Of a stretch of DNA of 64,000 nucleotides, positions 34,706 through 45,407 are shown piece by piece (positions within the stretch are counted from its first letter, which is position 1; every line of letters starts with the position of its first letter). The stretch covers positions 434,001 through 498,000 of the forward strand of contig JBAJFG010000451.1 of NCBI GenBank assembly GCA_037903475.1. The letters run 5' to 3'. The notes beneath the pieces are model-generated. The model worked only from the letters and a program-made list of their open reading frames with translations, had not been told where the DNA came from and did no database searches. Position numbers and translations under genes: made by a program. Origin of the DNA: Ancylostoma caninum (Eukaryota > Nematoda > Chromadorea > Rhabditida > Ancylostomatidae).

Positions 34706-35689
34706 AGGCGGAGGATTTCTACGGCACTTGTCTGGCCAACTGAGGTGCGATCGAAACTGTAGCCCGGTGGGACGTTTGGCCATAGGAGATGCGTAGGATG
34801 CAGTCGCATGCCGACGCGGAGCTGATGGGAAATCTGCCCCGCCGCAAACGTCCTAGTCGCCGAGAGCAGGGGCTTGTACGGGCGCGACGAACTCATTTTT
34901 GTAGTACTTTTGTAGTCATCAGTTACAATAGAGTACGACCTCCCTCAATGCTGCTTTTCCCGTAGCATGCAGACCAAACGGGGTAATACGAGCAGCTAAC
35001 AGCGGTCTGGTTGAACGACAAACGTTCGGCGAAGATGTAGGCGATGCTGAAGAGGTGGGCGTACGACTCACGCTGGCCCACTACGTATTGGGTCCGAGTC
35101 TTCTCTCCGTACTGTTAGTACTTCACAAAAACGGGATGGAGAGATGGTCAACCGCTCTTCCGGATAGCACAGTGAAAACTGAAAGCATGATGTCTTTTCC
35201 TGCCGAAACTAACGGCACTACCTCAAACAATTTCGGGAGCAAATCCCGTTCCGAGCGAGCAGAGAGGAGGATCGAAACAAGCGTTTGGGCGTTTTTGCGA
35301 GAAGTAGCCGCGTTCAGGCCGCTGTAGGGCCGCTGAAAACGGACTTGCATTACAATCCGCCCGAGTACTGTCCGCGTTCAGGCCGCCTTGAGCCCGCAAA
35401 CCATCCGGCGCTACGACTGGTAATCCAACGCACAAAACAGCATTCCCCACAATTACCTGTCAATCGGACACCGTGGCAACCTCGAGGAGATTGCTCACAC
35501 CTCGCGCACAGTCTCGGACGGTGCAGCCCCAGGTTCGACGCCATTGTGGATCCAAAGTGATCCAGCGGAGTGTAAAAGCAAAAGAAATATGCTAATTCTT
35601 ATCGCGAATACAAAATGATGGTTGTTTACAAGGTCCATCTATGTTTTCTTAGTGATAGCTTTCTTCTATTACTGAGCGGATTTGATCCA

Positions 35690-35785
35690 ACCTGACCATT
35701 GTTCATGAATGAATGAGAGTCCGCTGCTTTATCCACTAGGCCATCCAAGCTGCTGATCTTTTCCATCCCGGTGTTGCTTTCATCC
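35690..35785 (-). repeat. tRNA-derived SINE-like sequence
   Basis: On the minus strand an A-box-like tggcctagtggataaagc is followed by gttggatcaaatcc. The A-box-like core is shared with 1530-1610. Stem pairing is poor and the B-box carries a small insertion, so it is not a functional tRNA. Confidence 0.45.
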
Positions 35786-35810
35786 TTCATCACGTCCTTG
35801 CTGTCACCAA

Positions 35811-36290
35811 CTAAGCATTCCGGCCATATGTACGAATGTCATCGACCGAGAATGTTCTAGAAGGACAACTCCTGTAGCTTAAATAAACTACTACACGATC
35901 AAACTCGTGATAGAGCTGCATGGAACTGTTTACTGATTCGGGCGCAGCAGGCATCGCGCAAAATTTAATAATGTTCGCCGGTTGAGTTTGTACTTCCATT
36001 ATGGCAGAGTTAATAACGATACCACCGAATGTTGTTTGATGGCACCCCACGAAGTAACATCTTTCAAGGCACAATCTACAGGCCGGATATAAGGGACGCC
36101 ACAACTTCAGGCCACTGTTTGTGTTTTGGTTGACATTCTCTGAAATTATCTTTCCTTGAGTTCGATTTTCTTCGTTCGAAGGTGTCACGTCTTCTTCTTT
36201 AACAACATCTACCTCGTCTGATACTCCTATCCGAGCAACGGGGGTAACTTTGTTTCGGGAGCATGCACACTTTTGGGTTGACCGAAAATC
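35811..36290 (-). CDS. candidate exon, cysteine-containing, product unknown
   Basis: About 160 codons are open on the minus strand from just after a TGA near 36291 to a stop at 35811-35813, longer than most chance frames here. The middle reads PLYPACRLCLERCYFVGCHQ. The N-terminal part is acidic (EVDVVKEED) and carries possible N-glycosylation sites (ENRT). The C-terminal part includes YHEFDRVVVYLSYRSCPSRT. No in-frame ATG is well placed, so an upstream exon would be needed. No family was recognised. A SINE-like sequence lies immediately downstream. It could still be a chance frame. Confidence 0.28.
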   Translation of the reverse strand, partial: DFRSTQKCACSRNKVTPVARIGVSDEVDVVKEEDVTPSNEENRTQGKIISENVNQNTNSGLKLWRPLYPACRLCLERCYFVGCHQTTFGGIVINSAIMEVQTQPANIIKFCAMPAAPESVNSSMQLYHEFDRVVVYLSYRSCPSRTFSVDDIRTYGRNA

Positions 36291-37240
36291 TAGTCAAGGC
36301 ACAGCAGTTTAAGAACACGCTTGCTCTTAAGCGTGGGGTGGGGAAACCGGCGGGATGGCCTTACACCTACCAGTTCCTTATTAAGCCGAAATGCGTAGTC
36401 GTTCAGGCCGCTTTTTGGAGATATTTGCAGGTGGTCAATGGCCGCGAAAAGCGGGCCGATGCCCGACACTTTGCATAGCGGGCCGATCCCCGATGGCCGT
36501 GCATCAAACGAATGATTCAGCGTTCAGGCCGCGATTCGCCCGACAGCGCGTTCGGCCCGCCAGATGCGTGACTTTGTCCGCTGTTTGCCCGCTATGTGCT
36601 CTCGTTCAAACGTTTCGTCGGGGATTAGGCGGCGGTTGGAACGGAATTTGCCTTCGAAATTGTCGGAGTACGAAACTGAAACTGCTTGCTGAAGCACTGC
36701 AGAAGAGAGGACTGAGCGATATTGATTGAATTTTTCTTATACACTGATGACAATAACCAGGAAATCGCACCGTACTGATGGAAAAGCTTAGGAGGATAAC
36801 ACGGATTTTCCGCTCTTACCTAGTATTTATTATCTCATCGAATGCCTGGGCACTGCAACAATGCGAGGAAAGGTCGTAATTTCTTCTAAACTTTGAAGAC
36901 GCTACGAATGAATGCAAGCTAGAGTTTTACATTTGAAAATATTTTTGGAATATGTGAATTTCTAGGGGCCTCGAATTTTCAAATAATCGAACTTTCGAAT
37001 ATTCGAGTGTTCGAATATTTATTCGAATACTTTTCTATTTGATGGGAAAATTTTGCAAACATGCATGTAGGCCAGCAATGAAATACGATGAATCAATGAA
37101 AGCGGTGATGAAACGTCTCGGGTAACAAGTTTCCTTTGTGGTTTCCGAATTTTTTTCCCAAAATCTTCATGACTGGAGGCTTATGTGATAGTGGAGAAGT
37201 TTCTTTATTGCTTTAGAACTGCTAATAGTTAGAATTCTTG

Positions 37241-37489
37241 CTAGTTTAGGGTCGCCAATCTCCTTCTAGGTTTGAAACCATTATTAGCGAAACCATTACT
37301 CAGAAACTTTGGGGCACCGGTGCGCACCCAGACGGGCACCAGTTCCAGTGACGAGATTGATTGCGGCGACAGTAAAAATTCCGGGGCTGGCACCACAACA
37401 CTATCCATTCGCGATGGCGACACATCATTGACCGCACAGCGAACGAAAAGTCCACACATGGCCAAGCAGACAACAAGTCGCAGTAAAAG
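37241..37489 (-). CDS. candidate exon of a small secreted protein
   Basis: Following an acceptor-like gtgctctcag, 82 codons are open to a stop at 37241-37243. The exon starts LLLRLVVCLAMCGLFVRCAV, a good signal-peptide core, and continues as a proline- and serine-rich chain ending NGFANNGFKPRRRLATLN. The RRR could be a processing site, which would suit a secreted peptide precursor, but that is inference. The initiating ATG must lie in an upstream exon that I could not identify. No known family was recognised. Confidence 0.33.
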   Translation of the reverse strand, partial: LLLRLVVCLAMCGLFVRCAVNDVSPSRMDSVVVPAPEFLLSPQSISSLELVPVWVRTGAPKFLSNGFANNGFKPRRRLATLN

Positions 37490-37559
37490 CTGAGAGCACT
37501 AATTGTTTTCAATTCACTACCAAATGGTAGGTAGGTTGTCTGGTAATGCGCTTAATCTG

Positions 37560-37700
37560 CCCATTATCTTTGCTCTGATGATGACAAATTGGTGTGGGTT
37601 GGTATATAAAATCTAATCCCGCAGAGGAATCATCAGCCCACTTCCCCATGGAAACCCTCTGTATTTTACCGTTCATTTTTGGTTTTTGTACTAGCAATGT
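37560..37700. repeat. dispersed repeat, copy 1 (relative at 51395-51520)
   Basis: Shared phrases are acaaattggtgtgggttggtatata here and gcaaattggatgatttggta there. Also shared are aatcatcagcccacttcccc here and gcatcatcagcctacctctt there, followed by a common tattttacc. The family was not identified. Confidence 0.45.
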
Positions 37701-38160
37701 CTCATAGGCGCCGCGTGAACCTTAAGGCACCCTCTCAACTCATGACTGTTTTTGAGCTTCCCCAATAGAAGGAATGTCCAAGTATTGCTGACTACAAATT
37801 ATCTCTGATTCCTTGCAAAAGTGAATAAAAACCGTCTGCAAGTTCCAATTCTTGATGGGGGTGAGATCGGTGTCGGAGCCAATACAGGAGGTTTCTCTGA
37901 CTTATGCACCCCCAAAATGGAAATTCGTACTCCATGAATGAGCTCCTCAATCGGAAACCAATCACGGCCACCTTGGCTCCGCCTACAAGCTCGCGAAGGC
38001 ATGCAGCTCGAAAACAGGCTTTTCGGCAATTTTCCAGGGAATCATGTAAACCATTTCGAACAGCTGCTTCTTGGGATCCTTTTCAGATGGGAAACTAAAA
38101 ACGATTCTATGGTGAGACGGTGCCGTTAAGTTCTCTGAAGGGGCCGCGTCGCCTTTTACT

Positions 38161-38200
38161 TTTTTCTACAGAGTGCACATCCTTTCACTCTGTAGAAAAA
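38161..38200. repeat. 15-bp perfect hairpin upstream of the Kunitz gene
   Basis: tttttctacagagtg (38161-38175) and cactctgtagaaaaa (38186-38200) are exact reverse complements around a 10-nt loop. It ends about 96 bp before the Kunitz start codon. It may be a chance inverted duplication or an upstream element. Confidence 0.75.
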
Positions 38201-38277
38201 AATAAAATTCGATGCAAAATTCCTTCTATCCTTGTTTGTTCTGTATGGATATACATATTGTCTGATTACCAATCTCT

Positions 38278-38287
38278 TAAATTACAG
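38278..38287 (+). promoter_or_regulatory. trans-splice-type 3' splice acceptor
   Basis: The stretch taaattacag ends nine bases before the Kunitz ATG. A TTNCAG acceptor this close to a start codon with no coding exon upstream is the usual arrangement for spliced-leader addition in nematodes. Which leader is used cannot be seen here. Confidence 0.5.
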
Positions 38288-38296
38288 TTAGCAGAA

Positions 38297-38640
38297 ATGA
38301 AATCCTCTGCAGTCATACTCTTTGTTATCATTTACTGCTGTACAGCCGCACCTCCGAAAAATCCCAAGTGCCTCGATGGACCACATGAAGATAACACCGT
38401 CGGTTTCTGCGATTTCAACTACCAATATAGGTATTGTTTCGTCGCAATAGTCCTGAAAGAGAGATGATCACTTTTCAAAAATACAAAAGTATCTCTTTTA
38501 GACTTGCTACATATTTCATGAATTTTAGGTACTACTACAATAAGGATAGCGGGAAGTGTGAATGGTTTTTGTTTTGTTTCCAAAAAGGAAATAACCAGTT
38601 CAACTCTTATGAGGATTGTAAGAAGGAATGCATGGAGTAA
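38297..38640 (+). CDS. secreted Kunitz-type protein, two exons
   Basis: Exon 1 (38297-38430) and exon 2 (38529-38640) join across a 98-bp intron (gtattg to ttttag) to give 81 residues. Residues 1-18 (MKSSAVILFVIIYCCTAA) form a signal peptide. The rest is one Kunitz/BPTI domain with six cysteines. The first three and their neighbours follow the family pattern, including GFCDFNYQYRYYYN before C3, where BPTI has GPC..RYFYN. The last two fit C-KKE-C. Spacing is atypical: 12 residues between C1 and C2 (usually 8), 5 between C3 and C4 (usually 7), 13 between C4 and C5 (usually 12). The residue after C2 (the P1 position) is Asp rather than Lys or Arg, so trypsin inhibition is unlikely. A channel-blocking or other binding role is possible. 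A poly(A) signal lies 32 bp after the stop. Confidence 0.82.
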
Positions 38641-38671
38641 TCTAATTGCGTGCAGAGGTCTTGCATGAAAT

Positions 38672-38677
38672 AATAAA
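38672..38677 (+). terminator. poly(A) signal of the Kunitz gene
   Basis: AATAAA begins 32 bases after the Kunitz stop codon, the usual distance for nematode 3' ends. Confidence 0.6.
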
Positions 38678-39103
38678 GGTGGATATGGATGCAAAAAGTG
38701 TTTTCGCAGAAAACTTGTTAATGTTCCACTTCTTCTATGTAAATAGTATGCTCCTGCCAGGTTTTTACAGGAAAACATTTGCTATTTATTAAGCTGGTTA
38801 CAGTCCAACGGTCAAATTGAATGAAGGCCAGTTTTCGAGAACTCGAATGTCAGAACTATTATGCACATAAAAGTCACAATCGCATGCGCTCGCCGTGAGA
38901 CGATATTATAGACTGTGCCTCGCGAGGATGCGAAGCTGACGGGGCATTCGGCCGATGTTTCGTCATAGGTGCATAAACGTAGTGGAAGTTGGGTCACTCG
39001 GGATTTCGCGGTGGGATCAGCGGCTAGCGGTCTCGAGCCCGGCGGGCGAGACAGTGTTTACAATGGTTTGAAGATGCATAGCAGCAATGTACGGAGCCTC
39101 TCT

Positions 39104-39627
39104 GGGGGTGTGGGTCATGATGAGGCAAAATGGGGCGGCGCTTTCCCGCCCTTTGGCGTCGACTCGTCCCCACTCACACTCAGATTTGCATGGGCAAGTA
39201 TGATGAAATCGCGCGCGAATCAGTGCGAGTACTCCGGCAAAGGTCCGATCGAGCGGGACGCGACATGGCTGCGAGCGGGCCCCGGTAGAGCGGGCGGTGG
39301 CCATGTCGCGTCCCGCTCGCACGGTTGTCGCAACCCGCCCGCACGGTTATTGTGGGCCGCTCGCACGGTATTTCGGACCAATCTATGTTGTCGCGGCCCG
39401 CTCGCACGAGGATTTTCCGTGCGAGCGGGCCACGACAACCGTGCGAGTGGGCTGCGATAAACAAGCGAGAGCGAGACGATAAACAAGCGACATGGCTGCG
39501 ACCCGCTCTACCGGGGCCCGCTCGCACGGCACTTTTGTCTGAGTAGGTCCTGAAGGGCGGAGCGAGAGTTTCATTGAAGCAATGGCGGACGCCCACCCAC
39601 TTTTGCCTCATCATGACCCGCACCCCC
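39104..39627. mobile_element. TIR DNA element nested in copy C
   Basis: Terminal inverted repeats of 27 bp (GGGGGTGTGGGTCATGATGA and on; right-complement GGGGGTGCGGGTCATGATGA and on) differ at one position. CCTCTCT precedes the left end and TCTCT follows the right end, suggesting a 5-7 bp target duplication. Comparison with copy A shows the host sequence is interrupted exactly here. The interior contains inverted cgagcgggccccggtagagc blocks. There is no transposase. Confidence 0.7.
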
Positions 39628-39964
39628 TCTCTGGTGGAGCTTTTTTATCGACCTCACTCAATTTGGGAGCACTGGACGATAATTACTTCGAAAGGATGTG
39701 AACATGGCGTGGAGGCCGTGCCAGTAGATCTCACTCTGTTTCCTCAGTTGCGATGTGCTCTTTGCGCACCTCTCATTGAGGTCCATGGGGATTACACAGC
39801 CTGAGGATCCGTCTGCTTTTTAGAAACGACAGTATAATCAAACACACAGGATGAACTAGCGAAGAACGCGCCATCATAAGCTGTTCTGAAGTTCTCTGAA
39901 ACCAGTTGTGCAATTGATTAAACTTTCCAAATACATATGTGCAGGTGCCCTTTAGTTCAGAAAA

Positions 39965-40290
39965 ACATCAGGATAGGTGTCCACCGATAGAGAAAGAGTC
40001 CGCCGTGGCTCAGTAGTGGGAAAACCGCAGGATACAGATCCATCGATGGAGAAAAGAGTCCACCGTGGCCCATTAGTGGGGAAATGCCAGGTAACGAGTC
40101 AATGGGGGTTGGGTCTGCCCTGGCCCATTAGTGGGGACGGCGCGGGGATACGGGTCCCATCAAAGGATCGGGTCTACCCTGGCCCAATAGTGAGCAAATG
40201 CCAGGGAATGGGTGCACTGATGGAGAATGGGTCCGCATGGTTCCTCTTAATGGGGAAAACGCCAAGATGCACCCCTGCCAGTGGAGTAGG
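39965..40290 (+). repeat. ~60-bp minisatellite inside copy C
   Basis: Five to six units of the same family as in copy A (gtccgccgtggctcagtagtgg, then aaaaccgcaggatacagatc). Flanking aaaaacatcaggatagg is also shared with copies A and E. Confidence 0.8.
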
Positions 40291-40803
40291 ATCGTTACGC
40301 ATTCATTCGTGACTCAGTCAACCACTTTTTCTGCCTCCCTGTATATTGAAGCAGATGCTCATCAGTTGGAAGTTTAGTCATTCCAGGTGATTATTCCCAC
40401 GGCATTGGTTACACTGTCTTGTTTGTGAATACTAATGCGATGTGAAAGACACTCCTGTGCAGGATTTTGTCGAGATTTGACTAGCAAGAACAAAGATTTC
40501 CGCAATGTCAAGATTTCTTCTTCATTTTTGCAACGAAGGGCTTTCTCTGCCGCCCACACGACATTGTAATATTAATAGGAGAAGAGAAATTGTGGAACAA
40601 AATTTTTGGCAGCTAGCTGCATAACGGTGATGATGTATCCTCTCCTCTGTTCAGAATTCTTGGAGTAGTTTCCATGGGCCAAGAATTATTCATGTTCCAT
40701 TCATGTTTGAAACAACTTCGAAGCAATTGCTGGTTGACGCACTATTTGATTTCACCTTCTCGACATTTTTAAAAAAAATGATAAGAATCATTGAGCCCGT
40801 TCG

Positions 40804-40912
40804 CACACTCAGACAAAGGTCCGATCGAGCGGGACGTGACATGGCTGCGAGCGGGTCCAGGTAGTGCGGGCGGTGGCCATGTCGCATCCCGCTCGCACGG
40901 TTGTTTTTCATC
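40804..40912. repeat. short relative of the nested element interior
   Basis: caaaggtccgatcgagcggg followed by gacatggctgcgagcgggtc closely matches 39235-39330 inside the nested TIR element. The segment folds back on itself (gagcgggacgtgacatgg with ccatgtcgcatcccgctc). Confidence 0.6.
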
Positions 40913-42213
40913 TGTAATTGCTTTCAAAGGAGAGCATGGAGGTTCAAATTTCTTTGGCAATATTAAATAATCACAAGAGATAGGAGCAAGTTAAAACCTC
41001 CTCATCCCATCGACTTTTTGGTTTCAAAAAAAAAAACTTTTCTAGCTGAAGTGGAAAGCAATTTCTCGCAAAGCGATGCTAGTCGTTGGGTTCTAACCAC
41101 GAATTGGTTCCTTGGTGCAGAATCAACCCATTCACATCAGAAAATATGCATGCGGTGACTACTAGCTGACATCTGCGAAGACAGGTGGGGTTGATTCACC
41201 AATGATCCTGTATGAATGTTTGAGTCAGCCTAGCTTCTTCTGTCAGCTCTCTTTGAAACGAATTAATGCTGCAGACGTTCTTATAGGTATAGCTATAGGT
41301 GATGCAATTCATTGCTCCTTGGGAATTTCTGAAATTTTCGACTGGTTTCAGTGCAGCCGGAAAATAAACACGGAAAATACGTTTTGAAATTTAAAAAAAA
41401 AACATACACACAACTTTCACTTTTATATCTACAGATGAGTATTTACGGCTCCCGCGAAAACTTGAACCTCTGTGCTCTGCTTTGAGAGGATCTGTAGACG
41501 AAAAACCAGAAGTTGCAATCTTTTTGCTACTGTGTATAGGCTTTTCACCCTTCCACAATAACTTCCGCGAATGTGAAGCCTAGGATTTCGAATTTTCAAG
41601 AAAGTTGTAGACGCTCAAGGGCAATGGAAAAATGTCAATACTCATTTTGTAAACAGATTTTTTCTCAAAAAAAACTTCGTCTAAGAGGGTCAAAATGTTT
41701 ATGTTTATGTTTACTATTATCGGTACAATAATCGACAAGAAGCGCGGGCTAGAGTGCCAGAAATGTTGTTCCTGCAACGTGGAGGCACTCATAGATCCCG
41801 GAAATCTTCAGTCGTAAACTGCAAGGCGGGATGACCGATTTTTAGGCTTCATTCGTTTGCGTACTCGCAAACTGCGTCACTTCTGGCTCTCGCGCATGCA
41901 CGGTATAATGATTTCATTATCTTTGCTGGCGATCTCGCAGCATAGCGGTGTGAGAACGTTTACAAGCTCTCAGGCTACGCAATGTAAGCATCAAGAATAC
42001 CACATTTCCACTGTTGCGACGATTAATGTGCCTTCGCTGAAAAGATGGGCGGGGTCTGTGGAAACTCTGCAGCGTCTAGAAGCTGGCTGTTCTTAAGCGG
42101 TCGGCCCAATTAGGGGATGCTTTTGCTGGCATCCACTGCTGAGGTCTCGATGCTATTTTGCTATTCTCACGATATCCTTTCATATCGAGAAAGCTTGTAC
42201 TCTAACAGCTTGT
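40913..42213. other. no supportable gene
   Basis: Frames of 60-80 codons only (for example 41202-41387 and 41857-42096, plus strand) without convincing splice sites or domains. Confidence 0.4.
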
Positions 42214-42768
42214 ACTCCAGTCTATCCGAAACGACGAGACCCCTCAGCCGGCGGGAAACCTCGTGGCAGCGCGACTGCGGCGCGGCCGTCTTGGCAGCGT
42301 ACTCGAATTAATCAGCTGTTTAGATCAACGCCGCCACGGTCAGTCGACAAAAAAGTGGGTTTTCTTTGTTTTTATCCATTGTTGTGATTTCTTTTTTAAT
42401 AAATCAGTATATATTGGGGCGTTGCTTGTCTGAGACTGTTTTGCACGTTTCTTTTTTTATTTCAATGTGTTTTAGGTTGTTCTTTTTTTCTGTGACCATA
42501 GTAGAAACTACAAAAAAGCATTCAAATAAAAAATAAGATTTTAGGAGGAAGAGGCAGGCAACGGCCTGATAGATAGTAACATATTCAAAAAAAGAACCCA
42601 CAACAATGGATAAAAACAAAGGAAAAAACCCCTTTCTCTGAATGAACGCGGCGGCGTCGATCTCAACGGCTGATCAATTCGAAGGGCGCTGCCAAGACGG
42701 CCGCGCCGCAGTCGTCCTGCCACTAGGTTTCCCGCCGGCTGAGCGGACTCGTCGGTTCGGATAGACTG
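42214..42768. mobile_element. palindromic element, ~275-bp arms
   Basis: Left arm (cagtctatccgaaacgacga, ctcagccggcgggaaacct, gcgcggccgtcttggcagcg) and right arm are reverse complements with scattered mismatches, meeting near 42491. Pairing continues through a shared tttgtttttatccattgttg to the centre. No obvious target duplication and no coding capacity. Confidence 0.8.
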
Positions 42769-42879
42769 TACAGAGTAAACCCTTCAATCTAGCAAGGCAT
42801 GACACTGTGTAACCAATCAACCAATAGTTGATCAAGATCAACAAGTCGTTAATCAAGATTCCTGTATAATTTCCAAGCC

Positions 42880-44132
42880 TTTTCCATTACTCGCGAGATT
42901 TACAAAGCGTACGGGTGCTTTGATAGAGGACAGGTGCGTCGTGGCCTGAAAGCGGAAAAAACGCTAGGATACGGCTTTGCCGATGGAGAGCGGATCCGGT
43001 TTGGTTCAATTGTGAGGAAAAACACCACAATAAGGGTTGACCAACGTTGAAGGGCCCATTGTGGCCCAATAGTGTGGAGCACACCAGCGTACAGGCCCGC
43101 CATTATTATCGCCCCGGCACGGACTCGCCGTGGCCCAGTGGCATGGAGAACGCCAGGATATGGGCTCGCTTTGGTCCATTAGTGTGGAGAATGCCGGGGT
43201 GCGAGTCTACCCATGGAGAAGGAGGAAGACGCCAGAATGAGGGCTTCCAGATTGAACAAGGGCTCGCCTTGATCAAATAGTGTGGGGAACGCCAGGATAC
43301 GGGTCCACGAGGGAAGATCCGCCGTTGCTCAGTAGTGTGAAGAACACCAAGATACGGGTCCGCCGACAGAGAAGGGGTCCGCTTTGGCCCAGCACTGAGA
43401 AGATCACTAGAATGCTGGTCCACTAATGGAGGAAGGAGTGGTGTGGAGAACGCCAGGATACAGGTTCACTTTGGTGCGATAGTGTTCAGAATGCCGGGAT
43501 GAGGGTCCGCCCATGGAGAACGGGTCCGGCTTGACCTAACTGTGAGGAAGACACCAGAATGCGAGCCCTCAGATGGAATAAGGGCCTGCCGTGGCCCAAT
43601 GGTGTGGAGAACGCCAGTAGACGAGTCCGCCAATATAAGATGGGTGCGCTGCAGCTTAATAAAGTAGCGAATATTAGGATACGTTCCAGCCAACGGTGGA
43701 CGGGTTCGCGAGGGCCCAGCAGTGAGGATGACAACGGGATACGGGCCCACCGATGGAGGGAGGGCCTGCTTTGGCCCAACCGTGAGGGACACGTCAGAAT
43801 GTAGGTCCGCCGAGCCCCACGTGGCCCAATATTGTGGAGAACACCAGGATGTGAGTTTGCTTCGGCCCAATAGTGCTGGAAAGGGCAGGACACAGGTCAC
43901 GATAGAAAACATGTCTGCGTTGGCCCAGTAGTGAGGAAGACCCACGAATACGCCCTATGATGGAGAACAGACTTCTCATACTCATACTCAACTCATATGA
44001 AGGATTTTATTTCTGAGCCCATTCAATGATTAGTTTTGCTCAATTTTCTAGGGATTTGGCAAGTGCCAAGTTTTTGCACATGTCCGAAATGGCTGCCCCA
44101 CCCCGCTTCTAAGCGTCCCGAAGGGGCGCTAG
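42880..44132 (+). mobile_element. Helitron-like element, copy D, 5' truncated
   Basis: The 3' end is the shared hairpin (aagcgtcccgaaggggcgct then ag) ending in CTAG followed by T. The subterminal gcacatgtccgaaatggctg matches other copies. Most of the element is minisatellite. The left start near 42880 shares cgagatttacaaagcgtacg with copy E. The 5' TC terminus is absent. Confidence 0.65.
42925..43965 (+). repeat. ~60-bp minisatellite inside copy D, about 17 units
   Basis: The largest array of the family: units such as gtccgccatggcccaatagt and gtggagaacgccaggatacg, with considerable divergence between units. It yields overlapping long spurious frames on both strands. Confidence 0.85.
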
Positions 44133-44642
44133 TGGAATAAGGAACTGAACTCCGGCAATGGAACAAGAGAGAATAGGAAAAGCGGGGAAGGGAGTGGGTC
44201 CTTTGGTGTCGAAGGGCAGTGGCCCGACAACAAACTAAAAGTGCAAGCCGAGAAGGCATAACGACTCCATATGGGCCCGCATGACGATCCAGTTCAGGTC
44301 CCTTCATCAACTTTAGAAACGCTGCAAAACAGTTCCAAAAATCTATTTCGCCCACAAAATAGCTGACAAAAAGGGGGTAGTATCGATTTTTTGGATCGGT
44401 CCACATTGAACAGATCGCGCAACTCGACCCAACCTGCTCGAAAGCGATGAGAGAGGGGTTCCGGAAAACGGAGATTGTTATCATCAAATCTTCATTTGTA
44501 AGCTCACTGTGTTCTGTTTCAAGATTATGGAAGGTACAGTAGCTATATCTCCGAACAGGTGGACGAATTCTAGTGTAACTCAAAATGATGCCTCCGCCGA
44601 GGATTCCAGGATAGAGGATATAAATGGCCAAAAAATGCGACA
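44133..44642. other. no supportable gene
   Basis: A 206-codon minus-strand frame (44023-44643) starts upstream of this stretch and crosses the Helitron-like terminus, which argues against it being a host gene. No domain was recognised. Confidence 0.4.
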
Positions 44643-44720
44643 TTCAAATGTTGAAAAGGATGGCTCGGCCGGGAAACATGTAAGCGTTTCTTGAACGAGC
44701 CATCCTTTTCAACATTTGAA
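44643..44720. repeat. perfect 25-bp hairpin with 28-nt loop
   Basis: ttcaaatgttgaaaaggatg gctcg (44643-44667) and its exact complement (44696-44720) flank a 28-nt loop. It is the third strong palindrome of this kind in the window. Confidence 0.88.
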
Positions 44721-44842
44721 CAATAATAACATAATAAATAACATGCAAGTATTTAAAACAATGTGTCGCGACTTCGCGCGGTTCTTCTTTCATTCCATGG
44801 TTCGTTCGCCAACGTTAGGCTCCTCCCCTGCGCCGAAACTGC

Positions 44843-45407
44843 ATAAATAGTCGGCACGCGTGTACTGAAGTCTTATTCTTGCGTTGTCACTCGAAGGTAG
44901 CCAGAAGCGAAAGACGTCAGCGAATGCAATGTTGATGTTGGTTCACACGTGCCGTACACCATCAAGCACCGGAACGCGGATAGAAGAGGAGCAGCGCCAA
45001 GAGAGGTAACTCGGTGTCAGTAAGGTCTGCTCGGAGGCGTTGAGCATCTGCTCACATTGCCGGCTTGTCCAAACGAGGACTTTGTGGTTGCTAGTACTGC
45101 ACTAATTACTGGGCTGGCTGAACTCTTCCCCTTAGTTCTTTTATTGTATATTTGTGTCCATATTTATGCGGGCTATGAAATTGAGCAGTTTATGTGTTTG
45201 TGTTGTGTAGCAAGAACTACAGACGAGTGCCGCGAATGTAGCGATTGTATGGTCAGTACAGTTACCATCATGCATATGTGCAGCGGTGGCAAGAGATGGT
45301 GGCAGCCAGACTTCTGCAAAGACTTGACTCATGGCAAGCGGGGCTTCGTAGGCGATGAGGTGAGCAAAAAGGACTCCGTATGTACCTGGGACTTGGATCT
45401 CGGTTGA
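44843..45407 (+). CDS. possible gene with TATA-like start, product unknown
   Basis: A TATA-like gcataaatag at about 44848 lies 35-40 bp before acgtgtactgaagtc-type sequence that could hold a start site. A short possible first exon (ATG at 44929) ends at a donor, GAGAG|GTAACT, near 45005. The following open frame to 45407 includes a hydrophobic segment (LAELFPLVLLLYICVHIYAG) and then a cysteine-rich part, CLCCVARTTDECRECSDC. Splice phases are not proven and the frame may be chance. No family was recognised. Confidence 0.2.

Larger units (their letters stand above)
35304..36535 (+). repeat. dispersed cgttcaggccgc motif cluster
   Basis: The phrase cgttcaggccgc occurs near 35303, 35368, 36398 and 36518 within GC-rich surroundings. 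Sequence between copies is not obviously tandem. It may mark several small insertions of one family. Confidence 0.35.
38881..40335 (+). mobile_element. Helitron-like element, copy C, with nested TIR element
   Basis: It begins TCGCATGCGCTC preceded by A, the same 5' end as copy A. The left domain (tgcctcgcgaggatgcg..., ggatttcgcgg, gcggctagcggtctcgagcc) matches copy A to about 39096 and resumes at about 39632 after a 524-bp nested insertion. The minisatellite spans 39965-40290. The match to copy A ends near 40335, and no CTAG hairpin is found, so the 3' end is lost. Confidence 0.65.

Noticed and set aside
34465..34896. 143-codon minus-strand frame
   Set aside because: It overlaps the edge of an RTE relic and the dispersed TATA-like repeat; composition is not convincing and no domain is visible.
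44023..44643. 206-codon minus-strand frame
   Set aside because: It runs through a Helitron-like terminus and has no recognisable domain or splice support.
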